Part shown: positions 8,368 through 17,905 of the stretch, one piece after another
Layout of the letters: the number at the start of each line of letters is the position of its first letter
Position numbering within the stretch: the first letter of the stretch is position 1
From: Corynebacterium sp. MSK008
Lineage (GTDB): Bacteria > Actinomycetota > Actinomycetes > Mycobacteriales > Mycobacteriaceae
Length of the DNA stretch: 64,000 nucleotides
Assembly: GCF_030232585.1 (NCBI RefSeq)
Contig: NZ_JASPJX010000005.1
Location: forward strand, 124,001-188,000
Reading direction: 5' to 3'
Made by a program: the position numbers and the translations under genes
Notes under the pieces: model-generated
The model's database searches: none
The model's input: the letters and a program-made list of their open reading frames with translations, nothing else
What the model was told of the DNA's origin: nothing

Positions 8368-9384
8368 TTAGCGCCCCTTGGTGTATTTGGCGAAGGAGGT
8401 GTTTGCGAGCACCGCCACCAGCAGCGTCGCCCCGAGGAAGAACTTGAACCAGTCCGGGTTCCAGCCGGCGTAGACGATGCCCTGGTTGGTCATGCCGAAG
8501 ATCAGCGCGCCGATGGCGGTGCCGACGGCGGTGCCGCGCCCGCCCGTCATGGCGCAGCCGCCGATGACCGCGGCGATGATGTAGAGGAACTCGTTGCCCA
8601 CGCCCTGGCCGGCCTGGATGGAGTCGAAGGCGAACAGGGTGTGCATGCCCACGAACCACGCGGCGAAGCCGACGCCCATGAACAGCAGAATCTTCACGCG
8701 GCGCACCGGCACGCCGACGGCGCGGGCGGCGTCGGCGTTGCCTCCGACCGCGGTGATCCAGCCGCCGAGCTTGGTGCGAAACAGCACGAACGATGCCACG
8801 GCGACGAAGAAGATCCACCACAGGACGGTCACCGAGATGCGCACGTTGCCGATGTGGAAGCTGCCGGCGAACACGGCGTGAGCGGACGGGAAGCCCTCCA
8901 TGTCCGCGATGGTGGGGGTGGCCACCTGGCCGGTGACCAGCTTCGTCACAGCCAGGTTCAGGCCCTGGAGCATGAGGAAGGCCGCCAGGGTGATCAGGAA
9001 GGAATCAATGCCGGTGCGGGTGACCAAAAAGCCGTTGAGCGCGCCGATGGCCAGCGAGATCCCCAGCGCGAGGAACGCGCCCACCCACGAGTTCAGGTGC
9101 AGGTTGTAGTTGAGCATCGTCGCGGCGAGCGCCGCAGTGGTCACGGCAACGCCGGAGGAGAGGTCGAACTCCCCGCCGATCATGAGCATGCCCACCGCCA
9201 GCGCCACAATGCCCAGGGTGGAGCTTGCGTACAGCGTGGTGGCCAGCGCCTCAAACGAGCGGAACGCCGGCGCCACGGAGAGGAAGAAGACGAAAATCGC
9301 GATGAAGCCGAGCAGGCTGGCAAACTCCGGGCGGCGGATCAGGCGGGCGAACCCGGTGCGGGTTTTCAGGCGGTCGTCCCTCAT
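8368..9384 (-). CDS. Sugar ABC transporter permease (RbsC/FrcC family)
   Basis: A 338-residue membrane channel subunit of the CUT2 class with about ten predicted helices. The family-typical GVGNEFLYIIAAVIGG, TGGRGTAVGT and GAALIFG-like stretches are present in the second half. I place the start at the ATG at 9384 (MRDDRLKTR), because it overlaps the stop of the binding-protein gene as ATGA; the longer open frame upstream is antisense-like Arg/Gly-rich sequence. It works with the ATPase at 7609 and the binding protein at 9381. Confidence 0.9.
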   Translation of the reverse strand: MRDDRLKTRTGFARLIRRPEFASLLGFIAIFVFFLSVAPAFRSFEALATTLYASSTLGIVALAVGMLMIGGEFDLSSGVAVTTAALAATMLNYNLHLNSWVGAFLALGISLAIGALNGFLVTRTGIDSFLITLAAFLMLQGLNLAVTKLVTGQVATPTIADMEGFPSAHAVFAGSFHIGNVRISVTVLWWIFFVAVASFVLFRTKLGGWITAVGGNADAARAVGVPVRRVKILLFMGVGFAAWFVGMHTLFAFDSIQAGQGVGNEFLYIIAAVIGGCAMTGGRGTAVGTAIGALIFGMTNQGIVYAGWNPDWFKFFLGATLLVAVLANTSFAKYTKGR

Positions 9385-10370
9385 CGCATGCCCGCCTTCG
9401 CAGCGTCTTCGACCTTGTCCACGTTGCTTTGGTCCACGAAGCTCGGGCCCGTGTAGACGGGACGCCCGCCGCCGAGGGTGCCGCCGTTGCGTTTTGCGAT
9501 CCACAGCGAGTCCACCGCCAGGTAGCCCTGCAGGTACGGCTGCTGGTCTACGGCCCACGCCACACGCCCGTCCGCGATGGCGCCGACGAGCTCCGCGTTG
9601 GTGTCGAAGGTGGCCACCTGCGCCTGCGCGCCGGACTGGTTCACGGATTCGACAGCGCGCATCGCCACAGGCGCCTGCAGCGCAAACACGGTGTCGAAGG
9701 AGCGGTCCTGGGACAGCTTCGAGGAAATGGTGGACTGCACCGAGGTGAGGTCCTGGCCGTTGACGTAGAGCAGCTCCACTTCGCTGCCGAGGCCGTCGCG
9801 CACGCCCGCGCAGCGCGCCTCCTGGGAGGAGTTGCCCTGCTCATGAATCACGCACAGCACCTTCTTCTTGCCCTCCTCTTTCAGACGTTCACCGGCGGCG
9901 CGGCCGGCGACGGTTTCGTCCTGGCCGAAGAAGCCGGTCATGCCGTAGTCCTGGTACGCGGTCATGCCGGCGTTGAGCCCCACGACGGGGATGCCGCGGT
10001 CCACGGCGTCGCGCGCCGCCGGGCCGATCGCCTCGGCGTTCGGCATGGTCACGGCGATGCCGTCCACGCCCGCGTCCACCGCGGAGCGCACGAGGTTCGC
10101 CTGGTTAGGCGCCTGCGGGTCAGAGGAGTAGCGCAGTTCGATGTTGTCTTTCTTCGCCGCGTCCTCGGCGCCCTTGCGCACGAGGTCCCAGTACGTGTCG
10201 CCGGGCGCGCCGTGGGTGACCATCGCCACCACGTACCGCGGGGTGTCCACGCCGCCCGCCGTGCCTCCGCCATTTTCATTGCGGGGGGCTCCGCCTGTCG
10301 ACGAGCATCCGCCCAACACCGCCACCACCGCAAGCAACACGGCGGCCACTGTTTTCCGCGCCTTGTTCAT
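9381..10370 (-). CDS. Sugar ABC transporter substrate-binding lipoprotein
   Basis: The solute receptor for the transporter, anchored on the outer face of the membrane. The 329-residue protein opens with a lipoprotein signal (MNKARKTVAAVLL...) ending in LGGC and then a flexible Gly/Asn-rich spacer. The body is a type I periplasmic-binding fold of the ribose/LacI class, seen in the repeated pattern of VAMVTHG, GVDGIAVTMP, GIPVVGLNAG and FDTNAELVGAI. It is the first gene of a three-gene operon (receptor, permease, ATPase), and its stop overlaps the permease start. Confidence 0.9.
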   Translation of the reverse strand: MNKARKTVAAVLLAVVAVLGGCSSTGGAPRNENGGGTAGGVDTPRYVVAMVTHGAPGDTYWDLVRKGAEDAAKKDNIELRYSSDPQAPNQANLVRSAVDAGVDGIAVTMPNAEAIGPAARDAVDRGIPVVGLNAGMTAYQDYGMTGFFGQDETVAGRAAGERLKEEGKKKVLCVIHEQGNSSQEARCAGVRDGLGSEVELLYVNGQDLTSVQSTISSKLSQDRSFDTVFALQAPVAMRAVESVNQSGAQAQVATFDTNAELVGAIADGRVAWAVDQQPYLQGYLAVDSLWIAKRNGGTLGGGRPVYTGPSFVDQSNVDKVEDAAKAGMR

Positions 10371-10423
10371 TGCCAAAGTGTGAACCACTCCACTCGCTCC
10401 GTCAAGCGAAGGGAGTTTTTGGG

Positions 10424-11326
10424 CTAGAACACCCCGGCGATGAGCAGCATCGCGGGCAGCGCCAGGAAGGTGGTGAGGAAGACGGTGTCGCGGCAGATCA
10501 CTTCGCCGGAGCGGTACGTCGCGGCGTAGTTGTACACGTTTTGTGCCGTGGGCAGCGCGCACAGGATCAGTGCGGCGTACATCTCTTGGCCTTCCAAGCC
10601 CAGCAGCGTGCCGACGACCCACGCCACCGCCGGCATGCCCACTAGCTTGAGCGCGGTGGCGGTGATGGTGGGGCCGCGGTGGCTCTGCAGCACCTTCTCG
10701 CCGGTGAGAGAGGCGCCGAAGCTCATGAGGATCAGCGGGATGGACGCCCCGCCGAGAATCTCCAGCGGCGCGAGTACCGGCTCCGGCACGGTCCACGACG
10801 ACGCGGAGACGGCGAAGCCCGCGAACGCCGCCACCACCACGGGTGCAGTCAGGCCGGCCACCACAGACTTGCCGACGCCTTTCGCGCCCCGGTCCAGCCC
10901 CGCAATGACGATGGGGGAGAGCACCGCCATCTGGAGGACGAGGGCGGGCACGACGAAGGTGGCGTCGCCAAGCACATAGGTTGCAATGGGCAGGCCGATG
11001 TTGACGGAGTTGTAGTAGCTCGAGGACGCCGCGCCCGCCATCGTTTCGGCCGCGTCCTGGCGGAAGAACACCGCGCTGATCGCCCAGTAGATGAGCATGG
11101 TCGCCACCGTGGCGACGGCGATGACCAGGATGACTGGGGAGAAAAACGCGTCCGTGTCCGAAACCGCCACCGAGGAGAAGATCAGCGACGGGGTGGCCAC
11201 GTAAAACGCGATGCGGTTGAGCTGGAGGCGCTCCTCGCCCGGCCCGATGACGCGCTTGTGGGCCAGCCACCACCCAGCCGCGATGACGGTGAAGATGATG
11301 GCGAAACCGGTGAGGACGTCAAGCAT
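10424..11326 (-). CDS. AEC-family transporter (auxin efflux carrier type)
   Basis: A 300-residue integral membrane protein with about ten helices in two five-helix halves, as in AEC transporters that move organic acids. Family-like features include an early AGWWLAHKRV segment, NRIAFYVATPSLIFSSV in the first half, and the QNVYNYAATY segment near the C-terminus. The substrate cannot be assigned. It stands alone between the sugar importer and menA on the same strand, with 53- and 18-base gaps. Confidence 0.82.
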   Translation of the reverse strand: MLDVLTGFAIIFTVIAAGWWLAHKRVIGPGEERLQLNRIAFYVATPSLIFSSVAVSDTDAFFSPVILVIAVATVATMLIYWAISAVFFRQDAAETMAGAASSSYYNSVNIGLPIATYVLGDATFVVPALVLQMAVLSPIVIAGLDRGAKGVGKSVVAGLTAPVVVAAFAGFAVSASSWTVPEPVLAPLEILGGASIPLILMSFGASLTGEKVLQSHRGPTITATALKLVGMPAVAWVVGTLLGLEGQEMYAALILCALPTAQNVYNYAATYRSGEVICRDTVFLTTFLALPAMLLIAGVF

Positions 11327-11344
11327 GCGGCTGAGTGTATCTAC

Positions 11345-12304
11345 CTACGACAGTGGCGCGTACGGCACGGCAACACCCGCACCGGTCCAGAAGGACCAGC
11401 CGAACCACGCGAACGCCACCGCCGTAATCACTGCCCACGCCAGCATCGTCTTGCCGTTCAGCCCCAGCACAGGGATCAGCTCCTTACCCGACGCCCCGCC
11501 GCGCACCTTCAAAACGCTCGCCACCGCCAGCGGCAGCGCCAACAACGCGGCCAGTGCGGCGACCGTTGTCATCGACAACACCACTGAAATGAAGAACGGG
11601 AACAACGTCAGGACGGTGAAGAGGGTGCGCGCGTTGTCGTCGCCAAGCCGCACCGCGAGTGTGCGCTTACCCGCGGCCGCATCGGTGGGGATGTCGCGGA
11701 TGTTGTTGGCCAGGTTCACCGACGCGGAGACCGCGCCGACGGCCAGCGCGCACAGGAAGCCTTCCCACGACACCATCCCGGACTGGGTGTACTCGGTGCC
11801 CATCACGGCGACCAGGCCGAAGAATACGAACACGGAGACCTCGCCGAGGCCGGAGTAGCCGTAAGGGCTGTTACCGCCGGTGTAGAACCACGCCGCGGCG
11901 ATGCACAGCGCGCCGACCAGCACGAGCCACATCGCGCCCGCCACCGCGGACAGGATCACGCCGAACACCGCGGCGGCGCCGAACGCGATAAACGCCGCCA
12001 GCTTCACCTGCTCAGGCGCGGCCAGTCCGGAGCCGGTCAAGCGCGTCGGTCCGGTGCGGTCGTCGTCGGTGCCGCGGATGCCGTCGGAGTAGTCGTTTGC
12101 GTAATTGACGCCGATGATCAGCGCCCATGCCACCAGAAGCGCCAGCACGGCGCGGCCGGGGTGGGCCTGGAAGTACAACGCCGCCACACCGGTGCCGGCG
12201 ATGACGGGGGCGAAAGCGTTGGGCCAGGTGTGGGGGCGGGCGGCTTCCCACCAGTCGCGGGGGGTGGCGGTGTGAGTCCCAGTGTCAGTCATGCCCTCCA
12301 TCAT
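11345..12304 (-). CDS. menA: 1,4-dihydroxy-2-naphthoate polyprenyltransferase
   Basis: This UbiA-superfamily membrane enzyme joins the polyprenyl chain to 1,4-dihydroxy-2-naphthoate, giving demethylmenaquinone. The 319-residue protein has about nine helices and the first aspartate-rich motif NDYSDGIRGTDDDRTGP near residues 70-86; the second Asp-rich site is in NNIRDIPTDAAAGKRT. GGAGGG sits at good distance from the ATG at 12304; another ATG lies at 12292. The gene is apart from the other men genes, as is usual in this group. Confidence 0.93.
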   Translation of the reverse strand: MMEGMTDTGTHTATPRDWWEAARPHTWPNAFAPVIAGTGVAALYFQAHPGRAVLALLVAWALIIGVNYANDYSDGIRGTDDDRTGPTRLTGSGLAAPEQVKLAAFIAFGAAAVFGVILSAVAGAMWLVLVGALCIAAAWFYTGGNSPYGYSGLGEVSVFVFFGLVAVMGTEYTQSGMVSWEGFLCALAVGAVSASVNLANNIRDIPTDAAAGKRTLAVRLGDDNARTLFTVLTLFPFFISVVLSMTTVAALAALLALPLAVASVLKVRGGASGKELIPVLGLNGKTMLAWAVITAVAFAWFGWSFWTGAGVAVPYAPLS

Positions 12305-12340
12305 GCACCCTCCCTCGCCGGTCGGCTAGGGTAATGCGCC

Positions 12341-13180
12341 ATGTGGATTGACTACGCCGTGCGGCAGGGGTTCGTGGCCACCGGCGCATTCGTTCGTCTC
12401 CCGTTGCTGCTCAACGCGGCGCACAACTCGGATAAGCGTTTCCCGGAGGACGGTGAAACCGTCATTTCTTTGACCACCCACGGCACCCGTTTGCGCTCCG
12501 CGTCCGCGGCGATCGCGTCGCTTTTGGTGGGCACGGTGCGCCTGCCGGTGCACCTGTGGCTGGATCCCGTGGATTTTCACGCCCGGTGGCCGGACGCGCT
12601 GCGGGCGTTGGCGGATCGCGGCCTGCAGGTGCACGAGTCCACCGGCGGCTTGGGCCCGCACACCAAGTATTACGGCACGTTCCAGCAGTATCCGGACTGC
12701 AACGTCATCACCGTCGATGACGATGTGCTTTACCCGCGCACCTTCGCGCAGAAGCTTATCGACGCCCCTTCGGCCACCACCATCACCGCCTACCGCGCCC
12801 ACAGAGTGGTGCTGGATGATAACGGCATCGCCCCGTATAAGAAGTGGAAGCCGGTGCGCAGCGCCGAGCCGTCGATTTTGCACTTCGCCACCGGCGTGGA
12901 CGGCGTGCGCTACCCGAAGGAGATGGTGCGCTACGTCGCCGAGCGCGGCACGGAGTTTTTGGACCTCGCACCACGCGCCGACGATGTGTGGCTGAACCAC
13001 TGCGCCCTGAGCGCCGGGTTCCCGGTGAAGCAGGTTTCGGAGCGCTCGGCGAACTTTCCGCTGGTCCCGGGCTCGCAGCGTGTGCGCCTGTCGCGGGTGA
13101 ACCTCTCCGGCGGCAACGACGTCCAAATCGCGGCGACGTATTCAGCAGAAGACGTAGCCAAGCTGCGCGCCGCGGAGTAG
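12341..13180 (+). CDS. Putative glycosyltransferase with a DDD metal-binding motif
   Basis: A 279-residue soluble protein that resembles lipooligosaccharide-type glycosyltransferases: an opening ISLTTHGTRL strand, a central ITVDDDVLYPR segment whose aspartates fit a nucleotide-sugar/metal site, and a late DDVWLNHCAL stretch typical of GT-A enzymes. A cell-wall or capsule sugar transfer role is likely but the donor and acceptor are unknown. AGGG lies about 11 bases before the ATG. It diverges from menA and is followed 10 bases later by the potassium uptake genes. Confidence 0.65.
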   Translation: MWIDYAVRQGFVATGAFVRLPLLLNAAHNSDKRFPEDGETVISLTTHGTRLRSASAAIASLLVGTVRLPVHLWLDPVDFHARWPDALRALADRGLQVHESTGGLGPHTKYYGTFQQYPDCNVITVDDDVLYPRTFAQKLIDAPSATTITAYRAHRVVLDDNGIAPYKKWKPVRSAEPSILHFATGVDGVRYPKEMVRYVAERGTEFLDLAPRADDVWLNHCALSAGFPVKQVSERSANFPLVPGSQRVRLSRVNLSGGNDVQIAATYSAEDVAKLRAAE

Positions 13181-13190
13181 CGTTTGGCCG

Positions 13191-14567
13191 GTGAATGACA
13201 CAGCCTCCAAGAGGTGGCTCGGCCCCGCGCAACTAACTGCGCTGGGCTTTCTAGCTCTGATCCTCACCGGCACAGCGCTGCTTTCCATGCCGTTCGCCTC
13301 CGCTGACGGCGCGCCTACAGCGCTGATGAGCGCGCTGTTTACCGCCACGTCCGCGACCACTTTGACCGGCCTGGTCACCGAGGACACCGGCAGCCACTGG
13401 AGCCTGGCCGGACAGTTCATTGTGCTGGCGCTGATCCAGGCCGGCGGCCTGGGCATCATGAGCATTACCTCGCTTACCGGCATGCTGCTCACCGGCCGGG
13501 TGAAGCTGCGTTCGCGGTATGCCACGGCAGCTGAGGGGCGGCCAATTTTGGAAGGTGGGGTGAGGCGGACGCTCGTGGCAACGCTGCTGCTCACCTTCTT
13601 TTTTGAGGGGGTGGTAGCGGTGATCTTGGGCATTCGCTTCGCCACCGTCTACGGCATGGCGCCGGGGCGCGCCGCATACGAGGGCGTGTTCCACGCGATT
13701 TCCGGGTTCAACAACGCCGGCTTCGGACTGCGTCCGGACAGTCTGGTCTCCTACAACACGGACGGGTGGATCCTCATCCCGTTGGCGGGTGCGTTGATGA
13801 TTGGCGGGCTGGGCTACCCGGTGCTTTCCGAGCTGGTGCGCCGCGGCCGCGAGCAGATGCGCGGGCTGGTCCACGGCGCGCCGGTGAGCTCGCGGCGGCT
13901 GTCCATCACCACCCGCATGACGCTGCAGGCGACCGCGTTTCTGGTGGTCAGCGCCACGCTTATCATCGCACTACTGGAGTGGCGCGGCTTCCTCGCCGGC
14001 ATGCCAACCAGTGTCAAGTGCCTCAACGCGTTCTTTTCCGGGGTGACGCCGCGCACCGCGGGGTTCAACTCTGTCGATTACGCCGAGGCGCACCCGATCA
14101 CGCTGATGGTCACGGACATTTACATGTTCATCGGCGGTGGGTCCGCGGGCACAGCCGGCGGCATCAAGATCACCACCGCGACCGTGCTGCTAGCGGCCAT
14201 GCTGGCGGAATTCAAAGGCCGCGACGCCACCACCGTGGGCCACCGCACCGTGCCAAAAAGTGTGGTGCGCCAGGCCATGACGGTGGCCGCGGCGGGACTG
14301 GTAGCGGTGACCGCAGGCGTAGCTACGCTGCGTATTTGCGACCCCCAGTTCACCGCCGACCAGGTCAACTTCGAGGTCATCTCGGCGTTTGCCACCACGG
14401 GGCTTTCCACCGGCATCACCGCGGATTTGTCCACCCCGTCCCAGCTCGCGCTGTGCCTGCTGATGTACCTCGGGCGCATCGGCCCGTTCACACTCGTCGC
14501 AGCGCTGGCGCTGCGCACCGTTTCCCGCAGGTTCGACTACCCCACAGAAAGGCCGTTCATTGGTTAA
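13191..14567 (+). CDS. ktrB: Potassium uptake channel subunit, TrkH/KtrB family
   Basis: A 458-residue membrane protein with the four-fold M1-P-M2 pore arrangement of KtrB. The selectivity loops are visible as SATTLTGLV, SGFNNAGFGL, RTAGFNSVDY and ATTGLSTGIT, each with the key glycine. The start is GTG at 13191. The last eight bases overlap the start of the KtrA gene, so the two are translationally coupled and form one Na+- or proton-linked K+ uptake system. Confidence 0.9.
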   Translation: MNDTASKRWLGPAQLTALGFLALILTGTALLSMPFASADGAPTALMSALFTATSATTLTGLVTEDTGSHWSLAGQFIVLALIQAGGLGIMSITSLTGMLLTGRVKLRSRYATAAEGRPILEGGVRRTLVATLLLTFFFEGVVAVILGIRFATVYGMAPGRAAYEGVFHAISGFNNAGFGLRPDSLVSYNTDGWILIPLAGALMIGGLGYPVLSELVRRGREQMRGLVHGAPVSSRRLSITTRMTLQATAFLVVSATLIIALLEWRGFLAGMPTSVKCLNAFFSGVTPRTAGFNSVDYAEAHPITLMVTDIYMFIGGGSAGTAGGIKITTATVLLAAMLAEFKGRDATTVGHRTVPKSVVRQAMTVAAAGLVAVTAGVATLRICDPQFTADQVNFEVISAFATTGLSTGITADLSTPSQLALCLLMYLGRIGPFTLVAALALRTVSRRFDYPTERPFIG

Positions 14568-15246
14568 CTTCCCCCGTTTCACGTCCACGCAGCGTTTGAA
14601 TATCCCGCCCGTGGTGGTCATTGGCCTGGGCCGTTTCGGCGGTGCGATCGCCCAGGAGCTCACCCGCTACGGCGTGGAGGTGATGGGCGTCGATGTGGAT
14701 GAGCGGCTGGTGCGCGAGCATGCGCCTTTGCTTACCGACGCCACCGTCGCCGACACCACCGACCCCGAAGCCTTACGCCAGCTCGGTGTGCATGACGTCA
14801 AACGCGTGGTGCTCGGCATCGGCTCCGCGCTGGAGGCGTCCATCCTGACCGCCTCCAACCTGGTAGATCTAGGGGTGCCCGACATTTGGGCGAAGGCTGA
14901 TTCGGAGTCCCACGCCCGCATTTTGCAACGCCTCGGCGTGCACCACGTGGTGCGCCCGGAGCACGACACCGGCCGCCGGGTGGCGCATCTGCTCGGCGGG
15001 AGGTTCCAGGATTTCGCAGAGTTGGCGGAGAACTACGGCGTGATCAAGATGGCCCCGCCGCGTGCGCTGCTGTCCGGTCCCTGCGACGCGGAAAAGCTGT
15101 GGGACAAGCACCGCGTGCAGGTGGTCTCCGTGCGCAACAGCAATGGCGAGTGGCAGCCGTTTGTGCCGGGCCAGGAGCTCTCCCCGTCGGACCTGATTGT
15201 GCTGGCCGGCGCTCCGGATGATCTGGAGCGTTTCTCCCAGCTGTAG
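14560..15246 (+). CDS. ktrA: Potassium uptake regulatory subunit, KtrA/TrkA family
   Basis: A 228-residue cytoplasmic ring-forming protein that gates the KtrB channel. An N-terminal RCK Rossmann domain shows VIGLGRFGGAIA (about residues 19-30) and the acidic VDVDERL at the end of the second strand. The C-terminal RCK_C part (about 145-228) ends in a DLIVLAGAPDDLERF stretch. The start appears to be TTG at 14560, within the end of ktrB, which suits translational coupling; no better start in frame is near. Confidence 0.9.
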   Translation: MVNFPRFTSTQRLNIPPVVVIGLGRFGGAIAQELTRYGVEVMGVDVDERLVREHAPLLTDATVADTTDPEALRQLGVHDVKRVVLGIGSALEASILTASNLVDLGVPDIWAKADSESHARILQRLGVHHVVRPEHDTGRRVAHLLGGRFQDFAELAENYGVIKMAPPRALLSGPCDAEKLWDKHRVQVVSVRNSNGEWQPFVPGQELSPSDLIVLAGAPDDLERFSQL

Positions 15247-15307
15247 GGGCATGTGGCAGTCTTTGGACCAGTTCTGCTGGGAGTGGTTCTGTCTCAGCTG
15301 GTGAGGC

Positions 15308-15655
15308 TCAGTCCATCTGCAGCACGGCGCGAAGCTCCGCGAACACCTCCGGGCGCAGCCGGTGTATAACCGACCTGCCCTGGCGGCTCTTTTCTAAGAG
15401 ACCAGCCTCGGTCAGCTTTTTGAGGTGATGGGAGACTGTCGGTTGGCTTAGCCCAGAGCGTTGCGTGAGCTCGCTCACGCTCATCGGCTCGCAGCCTTCT
15501 TCGGCGAGCCTGGAGAGGAGTTGCAGCCGGCCGGGGTCGGCTAACACTTTGAACAGGGCTGCGTAACGCGTCGCGTCGTCTGTGGAGAGCAAGCCGGAGC
15601 CCAGCGAGCAGCAGTCGAGGCCAGTGTCTGCTGTCGTGGCGACGTAATCTTTCAT
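15308..15655 (-). CDS. arsR: ArsR-family arsenical-responsive repressor
   Basis: A 115-residue winged-helix repressor. The N-terminus has the vicinal cysteines DCCS (near residues 14-15) that could bind As(III), and the DNA-recognition helix lies in SELTQRSGLSQPTVSHHLKKL. I choose the ATG at 15655 because AGGAAG lies at normal distance; the open frame extends 22 codons further into the operator region without a ribosome binding site. It diverges from the arsenite exporter gene, with two inverted repeats between them. Confidence 0.88.
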   Translation of the reverse strand: MKDYVATTADTGLDCCSLGSGLLSTDDATRYAALFKVLADPGRLQLLSRLAEEGCEPMSVSELTQRSGLSQPTVSHHLKKLTEAGLLEKSRQGRSVIHRLRPEVFAELRAVLQMD

Positions 15656-15672
15656 GCTTCCTACCTTTTCAT

Positions 15673-15723
15673 ATTGACAGCGATCAATGTGCCTTTTAGT
15701 GTCCGTATTGATAATCGTCAATA
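15673..15723. promoter_or_regulatory. Two ArsR-type operators between arsR and the efflux gene
   Basis: Two inverted repeats lie 17 bases apart: ATTGA-n6-TCAAT at 15673-15688 and TATTGA-n6-TCAATA at 15706-15723. Both are perfect and share the half-site ATTGA, the form of ArsR/SmtB operators. One sits nearest arsR and the other nearest the exporter gene, so each promoter of the divergent pair may have its own site. Confidence 0.75.
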
Positions 15724-15737
15724 GATAGGGATTCTAG

Positions 15738-16826
15738 ATGGAAGACACAACCTCTCAGCCAGTAGAGCGCATGTCATTTCTTGACCGCTTCCTACCGGTG
15801 TGGATCATGCTCGCCATGGCGGCGGGCCTCGCCCTCGGCCGCGCAGTGCCGGGGCTTTCGGGCGCACTCGAGCGCCTTGAAGTCGGCGGGATCTCGCTGC
15901 CGATCGCGCTCGGCCTGCTTGTGATGATGTACCCGCCGCTGGCCAAGGTGCGCTACGACAAAACCCGCGAGATCGCCACCGACAAACGGCTCATGACCGT
16001 ATCCATCATTTTGAACTGGATTCTTGGCCCCGCGTTCATGTTCGCGCTCGCGTGGATGTTCCTGCCTAACGAGCCGGAGCTGCGCACCGGCCTGATCATC
16101 GTCGGGTTGGCGCGCTGCATCGCCATGGTGCTGGTGTGGTCCGACCTCGCCTGCGCCGACCGGGAAGCCACCGCCGTGCTTGTGGCCATCAACTCGGTGT
16201 TCCAGGTGCTCATGTTCGGCGTGCTCGGCTGGTTCTACCTGCAGGTCCTTCCGTCTTGGCTGGGCCTGGAGACCACCTCGGTGGAGTTCTCCTTCTGGGC
16301 GATCGTCTCCTCCGTGCTCGTCTTTTTGGGCATCCCGCTGCTGGCCGGGCTGCTGTCCCGCATCATCGGCGAGCGCACCAAGGGCCGCGACTGGTACGAA
16401 AACACCTTCCTGCCCCGGATCTCCCCGCTGGCGCTGGTCGGCCTGCTGTACACGATCGTGCTGCTGTTTTCGCTGCAGGGCGACCAGATTCTGTCCAGGC
16501 CGTTGACCGTGGCCACGGTGGCGCTGCCGCTGCTGTGCTACTTCGTGGGCATGTTCGCTGTGGCTCTTGTAGTGGCAAAGCTGTCCGGCATGGACTACGC
16601 CCAGTCCGCCTCGGTGGCATTCACGGCCGCCGGCAACAACTTCGAGCTCGCCATCGCGGTGGCCATCGGCACCTTCGGCGCCACCTCCGCCCAGGCGCTG
16701 GCGGGCACAATCGGCCCGCTCATCGAGATCCCGGTGCTCGTCGGCTTGGTCTACCTCATGCGCGCCATCGGCCCGAAACTGTTCCCCGGTGACCCAACCC
16801 TGCCTAACCAAAGGAGCCTTACATGA
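15738..16826 (+). CDS. Arsenite efflux permease, ACR3 family
   Basis: A 362-residue membrane protein of about ten helices that exports As(III). The fourth-helix signature [15 protein letters not shown] contains the essential cysteine (Cys127), and [12 protein letters not shown] and the late [14 protein letters not shown] are characteristic ACR3 segments. The start at 15738 lies 15 bases after the second operator. Its last bases overlap the arsC start as ATGA. In corynebacteria these genes are often named arsB although the protein is ACR3-type. Confidence 0.93.
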   Translation: MEDTTSQPVERMSFLDRFLPVWIMLAMAAGLALGRAVPGLSGALERLEVGGISLPIALGLLVMMYPPLAKVRYDKTREIATDKRLMTVSIILNWILGPAFMFALAWMFLPNEPELRTGLIIVGLARCIAMVLVWSDLACADREATAVLVAINSVFQVLMFGVLGWFYLQVLPSWLGLETTSVEFSFWAIVSSVLVFLGIPLLAGLLSRIIGERTKGRDWYENTFLPRISPLALVGLLYTIVLLFSLQGDQILSRPLTVATVALPLLCYFVGMFAVALVVAKLSGMDYAQSASVAFTAAGNNFELAIAVAIGTFGATSAQALAGTIGPLIEIPVLVGLVYLMRAIGPKLFPGDPTLPNQRSLT

Positions 16827-17251
16827 AGCCCTCAGTCCTGTTCGTCTGCGTCGGCAACGGCGGCAAGTCCCAGATGGCGGCGGCGCTCGCCGAGAAGCAC
16901 GCTGGTAGCAAGCTCGGCATCCACTCCGCGGGCACCAAACCCGGCACGAAGCTGAACCAGGAATCGGTCGAAGCGATCGCAGAGGCTGGCGCCGACATGT
17001 CGCACGGAACGCCCAAACCCATCGATCCGGAACTGCTGCGCAACGTCGATCGCGTCGTGGTGCTCGGCGAAGACGCGCAGGTGGAGATGCCTGACGGCGC
17101 CCGCGGCACGCTGGAGCGCTGGCGCACCGACGAACCCTCGCACCGCGGCATCGAGGGCATGGAGCGCATGGAGCGCATGCGCCTGGTGCGCGACGACATT
17201 GACGCCCGTGTGCGTTCGCTTATCGACGAGCTAGTAGGAGCCGTACATTAG
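16823..17251 (+). CDS. arsC: Arsenate reductase of the low-molecular-weight phosphatase fold (arsenate-mycothiol transferase type)
   Basis: A 142-residue cytoplasmic enzyme that reduces arsenate so that the ACR3 pump can export it. The phosphate loop CVGNGGKS begins at Cys9. The usual arginine of the CX5R loop is a lysine here, as in the corynebacterial ArsC enzymes that use mycothiol and mycoredoxin (from memory of that family). A repeated GMERMERMR stretch near the C-terminus is a small local duplication. It is co-transcribed with the exporter, and its stop overlaps the stop of the opposing TetR gene by four bases. Confidence 0.88.
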   Translation: MKPSVLFVCVGNGGKSQMAAALAEKHAGSKLGIHSAGTKPGTKLNQESVEAIAEAGADMSHGTPKPIDPELLRNVDRVVVLGEDAQVEMPDGARGTLERWRTDEPSHRGIEGMERMERMRLVRDDIDARVRSLIDELVGAVH

Positions 17252-17817
17252 CTCGCTTGCTGGGTGCGCAATCCATCAATGAACACGTCGACGAGCCAGG
17301 CGCGCCTGCCCGCGAACGCTTCCTCCGCGGGCTCGGGCAGCGGGCGTGAGAGCGCGATGATGGCGAAGTCGAACGACAGGTAGTCGAGGTCCGGGGGGCA
17401 CAGTTCGTGCTGTTTGGCTTGCGCAAGTAGCGGGTCGTAGATGGCTTGCAGCTGCGCGGTGGCGACAGCCCTGTCTTCGTGCGACAACGTGGGTAGCAGT
17501 TTGGGCAGGATTTCCTGGCCGACGGCGGGGAAGTTCAAGTTCACCATCTCGCCGATCGCGGAACGCCAGGTGTCTTCGGGTGCGTCGGGGAAACGCAGGA
17601 GGTGCTTGTCCACCACGTCGCGCATGCTGTTCATGGTGTGTTCGAGCACCGCGCGGAAGAGCTCGTCCCTGTCGGGGAAGTGGCGGCTCGCGGTGGCCAC
17701 GCCCACGCCTGCCTCCTTAGCGATGTTGCGCAGCGACACGCCAGGCCCCATCTGGGCGATGAGCGTGGAGGCGACCTCCACAATCGCTTGACGGTTTTCG
17801 GCACCATCTTTTCGCAT
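17248..17817 (-). CDS. TetR-family transcriptional regulator
   Basis: A 189-residue regulator with the N-terminal TetR HTH at about residues 27-47 ([21 protein letters not shown]) and a helical ligand-binding C-terminal domain. I start at the ATG at 17817; the open frame runs 92 codons further upstream through the divergent promoter, which is not credible. It probably represses the divergent membrane protein gene at 17906, and an inverted repeat lies between them. Confidence 0.87.
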   Translation of the reverse strand: MRKDGAENRQAIVEVASTLIAQMGPGVSLRNIAKEAGVGVATASRHFPDRDELFRAVLEHTMNSMRDVVDKHLLRFPDAPEDTWRSAIGEMVNLNFPAVGQEILPKLLPTLSHEDRAVATAQLQAIYDPLLAQAKQHELCPPDLDYLSFDFAIIALSRPLPEPAEEAFAGRRAWLVDVFIDGLRTQQAS

Positions 17818-17848
17818 GACCCGCAGCTTACCGTTGACGCGCCAGAAG

Positions 17849-17892
17849 TGGAACAGTATCATCCATTTGTGTAATTGAAACACACTGTTCCA
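17849..17892. promoter_or_regulatory. Candidate TetR operator: nine-base inverted repeat
   Basis: TGGAACAGT at 17849-17857 and its exact reverse complement at 17884-17892 face each other between the divergent TetR and membrane protein genes, with 26 bases between. Inside lies a smaller GTGT/ACAC inverted pair (17869-17872 and 17880-17883). The right arm ends just before the GGAGGAG ribosome site of the gene at 17906. Binding there would block both promoters. Confidence 0.55.
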
Positions 17893-17905
17893 TTTGGAGG
17901 AGATT

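Noticed and set aside
8026..9456. A 476-codon open frame on the plus strand
   Set aside because: Antisense to the sugar ABC ATPase and permease genes; the composition is typical of a shadow frame.
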